Source of the DNA: Psychrobacter sp. LV10R520-6
Lineage (GTDB): Bacteria; Pseudomonadota; Gammaproteobacteria; Pseudomonadales; Moraxellaceae
Direction: 5' to 3'
DNA length: 64,000 nt
Assembly: GCF_900182925.1 (NCBI RefSeq)
Contig: NZ_LT900024.1
Location: 1,736,001-1,800,000 of the forward strand
Part shown: piece by piece, positions 50,930-60,217 of the stretch
How the letters are laid out: each line of letters opens with the position of its first letter
Numbering within the stretch: position 1 is the stretch's first letter
The notes under the pieces: model-generated
What the model was told of the DNA's origin: nothing
Databases searched by the model: none
Seen by the model: only the letters and a program-made list of their open reading frames with translations
Program-made: the position numbers and the translations under genes

Positions 50930-51096
50930 CCCCGCTCATTGGTCGGTGAGTTCCATCGCCAATTAAAAAAGTCTGTGGAGTCGTAGTCAGTCTAAGTCTC
51001 AAACGAGAGGTAGCGCATGGCATTGAAGCAGAAAGAAAATTTTAAATCTAGCTAGTTAGATATATTTAGTGAGATTTGAGTAATATTTTTGGAACG
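50930..51096 (+). ncRNA. Probable omega (guide) RNA / right end of the IS607 element
   Basis: The segment after the tnpB stop has a CTCA...TGAG hairpin near 50935-50953 and then AAGTCTCAAACGAGAGGTAG, a type of sequence common after IS1341-type tnpB genes. In characterised systems the guide RNA comes from this 3' region and its guide lies just beyond the element, which here would be PliG-gene sequence. Not tested by folding. Confidence 0.45.
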
Positions 51097-51180
51097 GTAT
51101 AAGTCGCTACTATCGACGATTGTAGCACTCACCTTTTGGCCTTTTTTAGCATAAAACTGGTACTCGCAGTATTTACTGCC
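51097..51180 (-). pseudogene. Middle fragment of the PliG-like gene, upstream side of the IS607 insertion
   Basis: The minus-strand frame reads GSKYCEYQFYAKKGQKVSAT ... SSDLY up to the insertion point. FYAKKGQKV is, as remembered, identical to a segment in E. coli PliG. Directly upstream of GSKY the frame meets stops and the TATAGT-family repeat begins (51185), so the signal peptide and N-terminal strands are missing. The gene is thus damaged twice. Confidence 0.7.
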
Positions 51181-51184
51181 TCAC

Positions 51185-51332
51185 TATAGTCAGTACCAAA
51201 TAAAGTAGATACACACATGGTTTCGTATAACTGGCAGAAATTTTTCTAGCTTGCTGTGTGACTGCGTCACTCCAGAGGCTTCGAAAATTTCTCCCAGCCA
51301 TACTTTGTTCGTTTTAAAGTGGATCAACTATA
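51185..51332. repeat. MITE-like repeat, TATAGT family, copy 2 (148 bp)
   Basis: Begins TATAGTCAGTACCAAATAAA and ends, read inward, TATAGTTGATCCACTTTAAA. Each end matches the same end of the 5288-5444 element more closely than its own partner. It abuts the truncated 5' side of the PliG-like gene. Confidence 0.65.
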
Positions 51333-51564
51333 TTACTCACTCAACCACCTTGTTTCGTCATTTCAACTTAGAGAATTGTTAAAGCCCTCTCTTTATATGT
51401 TATCAATGGCTTACATATATTAACGCTTTGTTGCGCATCTAATGAATATCTAAGCTCAATGCTTAGCTATACTAATTGCGAGTTTGATAAAAGTTATAAC
51501 AAGTCTATATATAACTACAGCTAAGAAGTTTAAATAAAAACGTTAAATATAATTGGAGATAATG
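51333..51564. other. sodC upstream region
   Basis: About 230 bp of AT-rich sequence between the TATAGT-family repeat and sodC. It should hold the sodC promoter. No operator was recognised. Confidence 0.4.
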
Positions 51565-52122
51565 ATGAAAAAGATTATGCTTGCGAGCGCCCTAGTATGT
51601 GGTTCTGCTTTAGCAATAGCTGGTTGCCAAAGTACAATAGGTCAGCTGAAAACGGGCAACCCATTAAGCCAGCCAGCGCTAAAATCGACGCTTGAAACCA
51701 CAGATAAAGATCAGCGTGAAGTCGGTCAGCTTTATCTGCGCCCCGTCGATGGCGGTGTCCAAGTCTATGGCAAGCTTATGAATATGCAGCCAGGTAAAAC
51801 AGTCGCACTGCACATCCATGAAACGGGTAGCTGCGCCGACATGGGTAAGGCGGCAGGTGGTCATTTTAATCCAGACAATAACCCACACTCAAACCCTGGC
51901 GATATGAATGGTCATGCGGGTGACTTACCGAACTTAACAGCGAATGAAGATGGTGTTGCTACTATCAATTACGTGAACAAGCAAATCTCTGCTGCTGAAG
52001 CCGGTAAATACAGCGTCAATCGTCTTGCCTTTATCGTTCATGCTGGTGCAGATGATTATACCAGTCAACCATCGGGCGCATCCGGTGATCGTATTGCTTG
52101 CGGTATCATCGAGAAGAACTAA
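51565..52122 (+). CDS. sodC: Periplasmic Cu,Zn superoxide dismutase (lipoprotein)
   Basis: About 185 residues from the ATG at 51565 (GGAG six bases upstream; ATG at 51562 is also possible). A lipoprotein signal ends in LAIAGC, so the enzyme is probably attached to a membrane on the periplasmic side. Copper/zinc ligands are visible: HIHETGSC, GGHFNP, HSNPGDMNGHAGDLPNL and AFIVHAGADDY, with the conserved disulfide Cys pair in GSC and DRIACGII. It converts superoxide to hydrogen peroxide and oxygen in the periplasm. A bidirectional terminator follows. Confidence 0.95.
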   Translation: MKKIMLASALVCGSALAIAGCQSTIGQLKTGNPLSQPALKSTLETTDKDQREVGQLYLRPVDGGVQVYGKLMNMQPGKTVALHIHETGSCADMGKAAGGHFNPDNNPHSNPGDMNGHAGDLPNLTANEDGVATINYVNKQISAAEAGKYSVNRLAFIVHAGADDYTSQPSGASGDRIACGIIEKN

Positions 52123-52155
52123 TAACCTTTAAGCCTAAGTCTTATTAAAAAACAT

Positions 52156-52187
52156 AAAAAAACCTCTTAGATTTAAGAGGTTTTTTT
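52156..52187. terminator. Bidirectional terminator between sodC and topA
   Basis: AAACCTCTTA / TAAGAGGTTT stem with a three-base loop, flanked by A and T runs. Confidence 0.9.
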
Positions 52188-52264
52188 ATTTGGTAACGAT
52201 ATTGCGTTTAGAATATTAAAGATAAAAACCGAGTCTTAAAAAACTCAGTTTTGAAAAACTAAGA

Positions 52265-54928
52265 CTATTCTTCTACCCACTCGCCCTTACGCCAATAAAC
52301 GCCCCAACGCGAGGCTTTGCCGTTTTTCTCAGAGCCGATATATTGCTCTTTTTTCTTACGTGACCAGCGTAGGATAGTTGGGTTACCATCAGGATCTTCG
52401 TCCGGTCCTTCAAACAGATATTGGAACTTGTCTTCCATCTGATCTTTGATAGCTCGCATCTCAGCCAGTTTTGGAGCGCGCGTTTCGCGTACTTTAGGGA
52501 ACTTAGACGCTGCTAAGAACATGCCAGCAGCCCCTTCACGCAAGATAAAATAATCCTCATGCTTGACTGATTTTAGATCTGGCATGTGGATGGGATCCAT
52601 ACGTGGCGGTGCAGCCTCACCCGTTTTGAGCACCTTGCGAGTATTGTCACATTTCTGGCAAGCAAAATAAGGGCCAAAGCGTCCGGTCTTCAGCTCCATC
52701 TGGCCATCACACTTATTACAGTCGATAGTCGGCGCGTCTGAGCCAGGAACTTCAAACTTACCTTCTTCTAAAATATAGCCATCACAATCAGGATTGTTAC
52801 CGCAGATATGTAGTTTGAGGCCCCCATCGACGATATAACCATCCATTGCGGTACCGCATTTCGGGCAGCGCTTTTTCTCCATCAAGTCTTTGACTTCAGC
52901 CGCTTCGTCATCACCTTCTGAGTCATCAAGATTGGCAAAGGCTTCGACTGGCATTAAGTTCTTGGTGCCTTTACAGCGCTCTTTAGGCGGTAAATTGTAG
53001 CCGGTACAGCCTAAGAATACGCCAGTAGAACCAGTACGCAACTGCATCGGACGATCGCACAGATCACAGTGTACATCCGGTACATCAGTTGGATCATTGG
53101 CTCGCATGCCGTCTTTGTCTTTAGCGTGATCAAGCTTGAGCTTAAAGTCGCCATAGAAGTTATCTAAGACATCTTTCCAATCTTGCTCACCAGATGCCAC
53201 ATAATCCAGCTTATCTTCAAGAGCAGCAGTAAAGGTATAATCCATCAAGTCTGGAAAGCTTGCCGTCAGTCTATCGGTGACAATATCACCCATTTTTTCA
53301 GCGAATAAGCGTTTATTCTCCAGCTTCACATAACCACGATCTTGAATGGTTGAGATAATAGAGGCATAAGTGGATGGACGACCAATGCCTTTTTTCTCCA
53401 TCTCTTTAACCAAGCTAGCTTCGGTATAGCGCGGAGCTGGCTTGGTAAAGTGTTGGCTAGGATCAAGCTGGTCTAAAATCAGCTCATCGCCTTTTTTAAC
53501 ATCCGGTAATAACGTATCATCCGTTTTTGCCGGTGCTTGTACCTTAGTATAACCATCAAAGGTCATGGTACGACCGCGTGCTTTTAGCTCAACGTCACCC
53601 GCCTCTACGAATAGATTAACCGATAGATACTTTGCGGGTGGCATCTGACAAGCGACAAATTGACGCCAAATTAGCTCATAAAGACGGATGGCATCACGCT
53701 CTACCCCTTTAAGTTGAGTAGATTTCATATTGACATTAGAGGGACGAATCGCTTCATGCGCCTCTTGCGCGTTTTGTTTGTTACCATAGAAGTTTGACTT
53801 TTCTGGCACATATTTAGTACCAAAACTGTCTTCCAGATAACCGCGAACCGCAGCTAGGGCATCACCTGACAAGAAGGTCGAATCAGTACGCATATAAGTG
53901 ATATGACCCGCTTCATATAGACGCTGCGCTAAAATCATGGTTTTTTTCACTGAAAATCCCAAGCGCGTACTGGCTGCTTGTTGCAATGTCGAGGTAATAA
54001 ATGGCGCACTTGGTTTTGATTGAGTCGGCTTTTCTTCGCGCTCTTTAACCAGATAGTTTGAAGAATTTAGGACTTCTAGTACTTTATCCGTTTGTTCTTT
54101 ATTAACAAGCTTAAGTGTTTTGCCGCCTTGCTTGGTTGCCTCTAAGCGAATACCGATTTGCTCAGCATCTTTTGCACTATCTGCTATATGAGTATCCGCA
54201 AAAATCTGCCAATATTCTTCGGGGATAAAGGCACGGATTTCGTGTTCTCGTTCAACCACCAACCGCATGGCAACCGACTGTACCCGACCTGCAGACAGAC
54301 CACGGGCCACCTTTTGCCATAACAACGGCGACACCATAAAACCAACCACCCGATCCAAAAAGCGGCGTGCTTGCTGAGCATTTACGCGGTCAATATCAAG
54401 CTTTGACGGTTGTTTAAAGGCACTTTGAATGGCAGACTTAGTAATCTCATTAAATACTACTCGCTCGTACTTACTATCCGGACCGCCGATCACTTCTTTG
54501 AGGTGCCATGCGATCGCTTCCCCTTCTCTATCCATATCCGTTGCCAGATAAATTTTATCAGCGTCTTTGGCTAGAGCCTTTAGCTCTTTAATGACCTTAG
54601 TTTTGTTCGGTAGCACTTCATAGACTGCCGCCCAATTATGTTCAGGATCAACGCCCATACGTCGTACCAGTGCTTGCTGGGTTTTTTCTTCTTTGGTTAA
54701 GCTCTCATCTTTTTTAGTGGTGGCAGGCTTCTTAGCACCTTTGCTCGCACCCACCGGTAAGTCTCGTACATGTCCAATACTGGAGCGTACGATAAAATCA
54801 TCACCAAGGTATTTGTTGATTGTTTTTGCCTTGGCAGGTGATTCGACAATCACCAAAGACTTACCTTTGGAGCCTTTGACAGCAGGGTCAGCGGGAGTTG
54901 AGCTTTTTTTACTTGTGGTTTTTGCCAT
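52265..54928 (-). CDS. topA: DNA topoisomerase I
   Basis: About 887 residues from MAKTTSKKS at 54928 (an in-frame ATG at 54943 is possible; neither has a clear ribosome site). This type IA enzyme relaxes negative supercoils. The TOPRIM domain begins [19 protein letters not shown] and has [13 protein letters not shown]. The active-site Tyr lies in [10 protein letters not shown] (about residue 340). The C-terminal part has three zinc-ribbon cysteine clusters ([38 protein letters not shown]) and a final basic region. The N-terminal Lys/Ser-rich extension and the [13 protein letters not shown] insert are lineage-specific. The length is close to E. coli TopA (865). Confidence 0.96.
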   Translation of the reverse strand: MAKTTSKKSSTPADPAVKGSKGKSLVIVESPAKAKTINKYLGDDFIVRSSIGHVRDLPVGASKGAKKPATTKKDESLTKEEKTQQALVRRMGVDPEHNWAAVYEVLPNKTKVIKELKALAKDADKIYLATDMDREGEAIAWHLKEVIGGPDSKYERVVFNEITKSAIQSAFKQPSKLDIDRVNAQQARRFLDRVVGFMVSPLLWQKVARGLSAGRVQSVAMRLVVEREHEIRAFIPEEYWQIFADTHIADSAKDAEQIGIRLEATKQGGKTLKLVNKEQTDKVLEVLNSSNYLVKEREEKPTQSKPSAPFITSTLQQAASTRLGFSVKKTMILAQRLYEAGHITYMRTDSTFLSGDALAAVRGYLEDSFGTKYVPEKSNFYGNKQNAQEAHEAIRPSNVNMKSTQLKGVERDAIRLYELIWRQFVACQMPPAKYLSVNLFVEAGDVELKARGRTMTFDGYTKVQAPAKTDDTLLPDVKKGDELILDQLDPSQHFTKPAPRYTEASLVKEMEKKGIGRPSTYASIISTIQDRGYVKLENKRLFAEKMGDIVTDRLTASFPDLMDYTFTAALEDKLDYVASGEQDWKDVLDNFYGDFKLKLDHAKDKDGMRANDPTDVPDVHCDLCDRPMQLRTGSTGVFLGCTGYNLPPKERCKGTKNLMPVEAFANLDDSEGDDEAAEVKDLMEKKRCPKCGTAMDGYIVDGGLKLHICGNNPDCDGYILEEGKFEVPGSDAPTIDCNKCDGQMELKTGRFGPYFACQKCDNTRKVLKTGEAAPPRMDPIHMPDLKSVKHEDYFILREGAAGMFLAASKFPKVRETRAPKLAEMRAIKDQMEDKFQYLFEGPDEDPDGNPTILRWSRKKKEQYIGSEKNGKASRWGVYWRKGEWVEE

Positions 54929-54943
54929 GTGTGACGACACCAT

Positions 54944-55249
54944 AATAAATGGATTAAATTCGAATAAGGAGTTAACAGCGTAGCGATTTATTTTAACTGA
55001 GCGTCTTATTGCCGCTAAGCGAGTTGCTTTAAAGGCACTTACTAATAAAAGTGGTCATAAAATATACGATAAGCAGAAAATAGGGGTAAACTTGTAAAGA
55101 CGTTACACTGCTAAGAGTTGAGCTGTCAACTGTAAAAATTAAGCGATAGTGCAAAATCAGTTAAACATCGTGCGCGATTCACCCATTAAAATAAGCTAAA
55201 AAGACGCTTAGCACCCTTATGGCAAGTACCTTTATGCTTAGTGCTTATA
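54944..55249. other. Intergenic region upstream of topA
   Basis: About 305 bp, AT-rich, containing the topA promoter region. Nothing else was recognised. Confidence 0.4.
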
Positions 55250-55921
55250 TTAAAGATCTTGATTTAACATTTTATTTAACTCAATACCAGTATTTAATTT
55301 AGCAGTGCTACGAGAACTGGCCTGCATTTGTAGCGCCCACTGCTCCATCTGCGTTTTGAGTGCCAACAAGTCCGGTTCAATCTCAGCAGACTTATAATAT
55401 GGATTGGTCAATGGACGCACATAAGCAATATCTTCCCAATAAACCACAATACTATTGGCCTTAATTAATAAGGCTTTTACAGATGGTTCAATTGATGCCG
55501 GTAGTGCCAAGGGTACTTTATCCAGATTAAAACTAGCAGGCGAGATTGTGGTGTTGGCATTAGCCTTAGTGGTAACACTCGTAACGCTTGTAGCATCATT
55601 ATCTGGTCGCCATTCTCCATCAATCACTCGATAGCGAGTATAAGGCAGCTGTACATTGTCCAGTACGAGTCCATATTGACCCAGCATCCCGCGACCGTAT
55701 TCGTTGTCTTTACCTCTGACCCAATCCGGGCAGGCAACCAGCTTCGGATTCAGCTGTAGACGACGCGCGGTCATACGCAGCTTGTCCAAACGCTGATCGA
55801 TACCGCTAGGTTTGAGCGCCATCATACTCCCTAATACGAATAGTACAATGGCAATGGCAATCCATACACCCATGACAATCTGGCCTTGTAGCTGAATTAA
55901 AAAATGATAAAGCATACTCAT
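55250..55921 (-). CDS. Unknown inner-membrane protein
   Basis: About 223 residues from the ATG at 55921 (a GTG three codons earlier opens the frame). One hydrophobic segment (about 14-37, IVMGVWIAIAIVLFVLGSMMAL) anchors a soluble domain with conserved-looking blocks PKLVACPDWVRGKDNEYGRGMLGQYGLVLD and YTRYRVIDGEWRPD, then a Ser/Thr-rich linker and IVVYWEDIAYVRPLTNPYY. No known family was recognised. Orientation suggests the domain faces the cytoplasm, by positive-inside reasoning. Confidence 0.6.
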   Translation of the reverse strand: MSMLYHFLIQLQGQIVMGVWIAIAIVLFVLGSMMALKPSGIDQRLDKLRMTARRLQLNPKLVACPDWVRGKDNEYGRGMLGQYGLVLDNVQLPYTRYRVIDGEWRPDNDATSVTSVTTKANANTTISPASFNLDKVPLALPASIEPSVKALLIKANSIVVYWEDIAYVRPLTNPYYKSAEIEPDLLALKTQMEQWALQMQASSRSTAKLNTGIELNKMLNQDL

Positions 55922-56117
55922 AATGAGCACGAATGATTATAAATCAAGCTGATCGGCTTGAAAGAGAGCAAACCAGCCAGTAGTATATTTACTATTTATG
56001 ATTTTATATCAACAACTTAGCGTAGGATAAAATAAAAATAATAACAAGTTGTAAAAAATAGCTGACATAAAAAAGTGCTATGATAAACCATAAATTTTAA
56101 ACGCGCGCAGGTTTATT

Positions 56118-56645
56118 ATGTCTTATCTTCCGAAATTGAACGCCATGTCCTCCTCTTCAGCCTTTAAATCCACTTCTGCTTTATCAGTAATGGCAGCAGC
56201 GCTATTTATGTTATCGGGCTGTGCAACGACTCAAAGTCTAACACCGCAGCAATGTCAGGCCAGCAATTGGCAAGAGGTCGGCTATGCAGACGGGATACGA
56301 GGGAGTTCAGGGGCTTACTTTGGTCACTATATTAATAGTTGCGCTAGCGTGGTCGGCGCTACCCCCAATCGCATCCAGTGGGAACAAGGTCGCCAGCAAG
56401 GCCTCAAAAACTATTGTACCGAGCTCAATGCTTATAAACTTGGCCGTGAAGGCTATGATTGGCAGCCTGTCTGTCCCCTTGAGGGTATTGATAAATTAGA
56501 AGAAGCCTATTCACAAGGGCGCTACTATTATATCCGCCAACGCGATCTCGATAGCTTACGCTCACCCTATTATTCTCCATATCCTTTTGGCTACGGGAAT
56601 GGGCGCCTTGGTTACGGTTATCGCCCCTTTGGTTATGGGTGGTAA
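56118..56645 (+). CDS. DUF2799-type lipoprotein
   Basis: 175 residues. A signal peptide ends in a lipobox (FMLSGC, Cys at about residue 35). The mature part reads TPQQCQASNWQEVGYADGIRGSSG, then WEQGRQQGLKNYCTELNAYKLGREG and PLEGIDKLEEAYSQGRYYY, the pattern of DUF2799 proteins, which have paired cysteines and unknown function. The C-terminal 30 residues are a Tyr/Gly/Pro-rich tail (YGYRPFGYGW). Likely located in the periplasm, attached to a membrane. Confidence 0.82.
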   Translation: MSYLPKLNAMSSSSAFKSTSALSVMAAALFMLSGCATTQSLTPQQCQASNWQEVGYADGIRGSSGAYFGHYINSCASVVGATPNRIQWEQGRQQGLKNYCTELNAYKLGREGYDWQPVCPLEGIDKLEEAYSQGRYYYIRQRDLDSLRSPYYSPYPFGYGNGRLGYGYRPFGYGW

Positions 56646-56669
56646 AAGCTTGAATTAGAATAAAGAAAA

Positions 56670-56693
56670 CCTTGCAAGATAGGCCTTGCGAGG
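56670..56693 (+). terminator. Possible terminator hairpin after the DUF2799 gene
   Basis: CCTTGCAAG and CTTGCGAGG pair with one G-T, around a six-base loop. No long T run follows at once, so the role is uncertain. Confidence 0.4.
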
Positions 56694-56831
56694 CTGGAGG
56701 TAAGTTTTATTATTTTATTTATTTTTCTTATTATCTTGGTTATTTTTCTATTAATAGCAGGGTTATTTTATGTGGCTAGCTTATTATTATAATTGGCTCA
56801 ATTATTTCAGCTGGCTTGTTTATATGAAGAA

Positions 56832-57233
56832 TTATTCATTTACGAAGGCAATTTTACTCAGTCCTGCCTGACTGGCAGCAGCCAATACTTGCGCCACCGT
56901 ATCGTATTTACTTTCTTTGTCCGCACGCAGCTGAATAGCAGGGTCTTTGCCACTCGCACTCTGTTGTTGCAGCCGCACATCTAGCTCCTCTATGCTAATA
57001 GCATCACTATCCCAAAAGATACCGGCATCTTTATCAATGCTGATTTGAATCACTTCTGGTGGCTGCTCGTTGACTACCGCACTGGTTCTGGGCAAATCTA
57101 AAGGTACGGTTGGATTCAAGACAGTCGCGGTCAATAAAAAGATAATCATCAATACCAGCATTACATCGATAAGCGGAATGAGGTTCATCTCATTCATACT
57201 TTGCGCGTCATCATCACCTAATTGAAATGCCAT
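56832..57233 (-). CDS. exbD: ExbD-family biopolymer transport protein
   Basis: 133 residues. One N-terminal transmembrane helix (about 19-37) follows a short cytoplasmic start with NEMNLIPLIDVMLVLMIIFLLTA, in which the essential Asp of the helix is visible. The periplasmic domain ends LAAASQAGLSKIAFVNE. ExbD works with ExbB to convert proton flow into TonB motion. It is last in a tonB-exbB-exbD series on the minus strand. An AAGGAT ribosome site sets the start. Confidence 0.93.
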   Translation of the reverse strand: MAFQLGDDDAQSMNEMNLIPLIDVMLVLMIIFLLTATVLNPTVPLDLPRTSAVVNEQPPEVIQISIDKDAGIFWDSDAISIEELDVRLQQQSASGKDPAIQLRADKESKYDTVAQVLAAASQAGLSKIAFVNE

Positions 57234-57356
57234 TGTTATCCTTAATACTTGTAGTTATTCTCAATACGATTAGCAATATTACTGTACACGTTACGCTCTA
57301 CAGTATGTTTACACGGCGATATAATCATCACTGTGTGGCGACTCTATAATGCAGTG

Positions 57357-57404
57357 TCATCACAAATTGATACCACAAATTGTCATCACAAATTGATACC
57401 ACTC
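57357..57404. repeat. Short direct repeats between exbB and exbD
   Basis: CATCACAAATTGATACCAC occurs at both ends of this stretch, with a partial third copy (CACAAATTG) in the middle. No function was recognised. Confidence 0.6.
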
Positions 57405-57426
57405 ACTCTTCTTTCTATCATGACCG

Positions 57427-58128
57427 CTACAAGTTGGCTGAACGCTGATAACTGTCTGCTTGCTGAGTTTGCTTTTGATCTGGGTTATAACCCGTTTCTG
57501 ATCGTGTCTGTACGTTGGTTGTTTCATCAACGGAGCTGTTAATGGATGTGTGAGCGGCTGTTTTAGCGGATGACAGCTCGGCAGATTGTGCCAATAAGTC
57601 ATGCGCTCTATCGTTCGCTTGGTACATCACGCGGCGGTTGATACGTACCGCAAGGTTATAAAACACCACGGCTGGTATAGCGACCGCAATACCCAAACCT
57701 GTCATAATCAGCGCCTCACCAACCGGTCCTGCCACTTGTCCCAATCCGGCTTGCCCGCTCATTCCGATATTATGTAGCGCATGGAAGATGCCCCATACCG
57801 TACCGAATAACCCAATAAACGGCGCAATAGCAGCAGTCGTGCCTAAGATAGGCAGTCCGCGCTCACTGGCATAACGATAACGTCCGATATATTTTAACAA
57901 TACTTGCTCGGTGACCAAACGACGGCTCGCAGCGTCGGTATTAGCCAGTTCAGGACGCTTCGCTTGAATCTGCTGACTCAAATCATCGGCAACACTGATT
58001 GCTAGTTTGCGACTTTGAAATACGCGAGTGATGCCTGTTACCCAAGATAGGATGGATAAAACCAACAATAAGAAAAATAGGCTTTTGGTCACCATGTCGC
58101 TATATTGCCAGTAGTTTGCAAAGTCCAC
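57427..58128 (-). CDS. exbB: ExbB-family biopolymer transport protein (GTG start)
   Basis: 233 residues with three membrane helices: about 15-35, then the TolQ/ExbB motif region RGLPILGTTAAIAPFIGLFGTVWGIFHAL, then GEALIMTGLGIAVAIPAVVFYNLAVR. It forms the proton-channel pentamer around ExbD. The start is GTG (58126-58128), supported by AAGGAG at the right distance. The hydrophilic C-terminal tail is long and Thr/Ser/Gln-rich. The gap to exbD contains short direct repeats. Confidence 0.94.
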   Translation of the reverse strand: MDFANYWQYSDMVTKSLFFLLLVLSILSWVTGITRVFQSRKLAISVADDLSQQIQAKRPELANTDAASRRLVTEQVLLKYIGRYRYASERGLPILGTTAAIAPFIGLFGTVWGIFHALHNIGMSGQAGLGQVAGPVGEALIMTGLGIAVAIPAVVFYNLAVRINRRVMYQANDRAHDLLAQSAELSSAKTAAHTSINSSVDETTNVQTRSETGYNPDQKQTQQADSYQRSANL

Positions 58129-58250
58129 GTCAGACTCCTTAATGTTTTATTTTATTGAGTAATTCATATTAACTAATGCTGCTGGGATTACCGCATTCGG
58201 CCTTATCTTGAAAATATTATAAATGGCCATTTTTTATAAATAATTGGCTT

Positions 58251-59273
58251 TTAAAGTACTGCATAGTCGATGGGCAAGGTCACATTACCTACGACTGGTA
58301 CGCCATTTTTCATAAATGGTTTAAACCTACCAGAACGTACTTGCCGCTGCGCCTCTCTATCTAGTGTGGCATTACCAGAAGACTGTGCCACACTGACGCT
58401 ATCAATACCGCCTTGTTTATTGACTCTTAATAGCAATACCACGTTAAAAATATCGCCCGATCTAGCACCGCGTTTAGCGCGATCAGGAAAGCTAAAGTTA
58501 GGTGAGGACGCCCAACTGGCATTATTAGCAGTGAAATTTACCGGCGTGTTGTTTGCAGCGGTGGCGGCTTCTGCTTCTTTCGCCGCCTTTGACTCAGCAT
58601 CAGCTTTGAGCTTTTGGGCGGCTTTGGCATTTGCTACTGCTTGCGCCGCGCGTGCTGCCTTAGCATCCTCTGCCGCTTGAGCATCTCGCATAGCTTTAAC
58701 ATGGGCTTGTTGTGCCGCCTTTTCCGCTTGTGCTGCCAACATTTTACGTTCATTAGTGTCAATTAGGTCATCTGCTTGAATAGTCGACATTGACTGCTGC
58801 CGTTTTATCTCATGTCTAAAAGGTTCATTGTTACCAGCTTTAGGTGTGTCAGGTTGCGTCTTAGTTTTGGTCTTTATAGTTTTTGTGGCTGGTTTTATTG
58901 GTACTGATTTTTCTGGTGTTGATTTTGCTAATGCTTTGATAGGTGGCTTAGGCTTTACTTTAGGCTGAGCTGTTTTGATTATTTGAGGGCTTGCTTGAGG
59001 CTTTAATTCGGGCTCAGTGGCAGATTTTGGCTGAGGTTTAAGCGCTTCTGTAGGCGCCATTTCCTCTGCTTCTATCTCAGACTCTTCAATCCCAGCAGGC
59101 AGTTTTACCAGCTGAATCTCGATGGGCAGTGTGGTTTCGATCGGCTTGACGACCGGTTCAGGCGTACTTGCCATCGTCAGCGCCACTGCCGCAAGCACAT
59201 GTAACGCCACAACCGCGCCAATCGCAGTCAGTGTCAATTTAAAAGGCGGTGCGTTAAAATTCGTTGAGCCCAT
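58251..59273 (-). CDS. tonB: TonB-family energy transducer
   Basis: 340 residues. One N-terminal transmembrane helix (about 11-33, LTLTAIGAVVALHVLAAVALT) contains the functionally important His. A long Pro/Lys/Glu-rich periplasmic linker (KPQPKSATEPELKPQ and similar) is followed by an Ala/Lys/Glu coiled coil (about 180-235) reminiscent of TolA. The TonB C-terminal domain (about 255-340) has FPDRAKRGARSGDIFNVVLLLRVNKQGGIDSVSVAQSSG and ends with a PIDYAVL strand. It transmits ExbBD energy to outer-membrane receptors. A Fur-like site lies upstream. Confidence 0.93.
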   Translation of the reverse strand: MGSTNFNAPPFKLTLTAIGAVVALHVLAAVALTMASTPEPVVKPIETTLPIEIQLVKLPAGIEESEIEAEEMAPTEALKPQPKSATEPELKPQASPQIIKTAQPKVKPKPPIKALAKSTPEKSVPIKPATKTIKTKTKTQPDTPKAGNNEPFRHEIKRQQSMSTIQADDLIDTNERKMLAAQAEKAAQQAHVKAMRDAQAAEDAKAARAAQAVANAKAAQKLKADAESKAAKEAEAATAANNTPVNFTANNASWASSPNFSFPDRAKRGARSGDIFNVVLLLRVNKQGGIDSVSVAQSSGNATLDREAQRQVRSGRFKPFMKNGVPVVGNVTLPIDYAVL

Positions 59274-59319
59274 AACACCCTAATAGCTAACCTAATTCAA
59301 AGTGGCTTGATATTAATAC

Positions 59320-59340
59320 AAACGATAACGATTATCAATA
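59320..59340 (-). promoter_or_regulatory. Fur-box-like site upstream of tonB
   Basis: AAACGATAACGATTATCAAT resembles the 19-bp Fur consensus GATAATGATAATCATTATC, with several mismatches, about 50 bp before the tonB start. Iron repression of tonB-exbB-exbD would be normal. Confidence 0.6.
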
Positions 59341-59364
59341 CTAATTAATTTTTTATTGTTATTG

Positions 59365-59444
59365 CCCCACTCTCAACTCCGATAAGTATTGAAAAAAGAA
59401 GAGCATCTTCAGTTTGAGCTGCTTGTTTCAAGTTGGGAGTGGGG
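59365..59444. repeat. 80-bp palindromic element with CCCCACTCTCAACT ends
   Basis: CCCCACTCTCAACT (59365-59378) and AGTTGGGAGTGGGG (59431-59444) are complementary with one mismatch. The left end is identical to that of the element at 14228-14351, but the interior is unrelated. Confidence 0.7.
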
Positions 59445-59542
59445 TAAATATCTGTAACTGTTTATTATCATAAATTAATCACGCCTCAAGCGTGATTTGG
59501 ACTGGTCGTAGATAAGCGCGTCGTTGTGGACTTATGACAACA

Positions 59543-60217
59543 TTATTCAAGTCCACAGCCGCGTAAGATAAAAGGCACTAAGAAGTCAGCAGCACGCGCT
59601 TCGTCTTGTTTATCGTAAGCGTCTTTTTCTAAGAGACCGACGATTTCAGTTTCAAATTCAGCATAGCGCTGGGTCGTTGCCCAAATTAGAATCAGTAGTT
59701 GCAAGGGGTCAGCAATTCCAATTTTGCCTTGCTCATGCCATATTTTCATCACTTGCGCCTTATCAAGCGCCCACTCTTTCATAGTCGTTGACATAAAGTC
59801 GTGCAAATGTGGTGCGCCGCCAATAACTTCAACCGCAAAAAGCTTATGACGGTTGGGATGGGCAAAGGCTTGATGTAGCTTAGTCCGGACAAACTTTTCA
59901 ATGACCGTTTTGGGATCACTGTCCACGGTCATGGTAATTAAGCCTTCATTCCACTCCTGAATAATAGAACGCAGCACGACTTTATATAGGTTCTTTTTAT
60001 TTTTAAAGTAATAATGGATATTGGCTTTTGGTAAGCCTGCCCGATCAGCAATACCCTGCATGGTGGCACCGCGATAGCTTTTCAGCACGAACTCTTCTTC
60101 AGCAGCGGTCAAAATAAGCGCCTGATTATGAGCGCGAATATCTTGTTGAGTGCGATGTGTTGGTAATTCAGAGCTAGACAAGTCAATTTTTTTCTTGTTT
60201 TGAATTATAGCAGTCAT
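59543..60217 (-). CDS. RutR-like TetR-family regulator of the ureide genes
   Basis: 224 residues. The N-terminal helix-turn-helix is TMQGIADRAGLPKANIHYYFKNKKNLYKVVL (about 51-82). The C-terminal domain resembles E. coli RutR: FAVEVIGGAPHLHDFM, and PLQLLILIWATTQRYAEFETEI, where RutR has closely similar residues lining the pyrimidine pocket. RutR binds uracil or thymine and controls pyrimidine and purine breakdown. The gene is divergent from uraD, with a RutR-type palindrome between them, so it probably represses the urate pathway; the ligand may be a purine or ureide. That assignment is inference. Confidence 0.85.
   Translation of the reverse strand: MTAIIQNKKKIDLSSSELPTHRTQQDIRAHNQALILTAAEEEFVLKSYRGATMQGIADRAGLPKANIHYYFKNKKNLYKVVLRSIIQEWNEGLITMTVDSDPKTVIEKFVRTKLHQAFAHPNRHKLFAVEVIGGAPHLHDFMSTTMKEWALDKAQVMKIWHEQGKIGIADPLQLLILIWATTQRYAEFETEIVGLLEKDAYDKQDEARAADFLVPFILRGCGLE

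Larger units (their letters stand above)
49096..51096 (+). mobile_element. IS607-family element, apparently intact, inserted in a PliG-like gene
   Basis: Contains a serine-recombinase tnpA and an intact tnpB overlapping by a few bases, with a TnpB-type 3' end. Boundaries were fixed by splicing the interrupted gene: removing 49096-51096 joins GTTAC to GTATAAG and restores an open frame. IS607 elements have no terminal inverted repeats and make no target duplication, which fits. One-base ambiguity remains at the junction. Confidence 0.85.
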
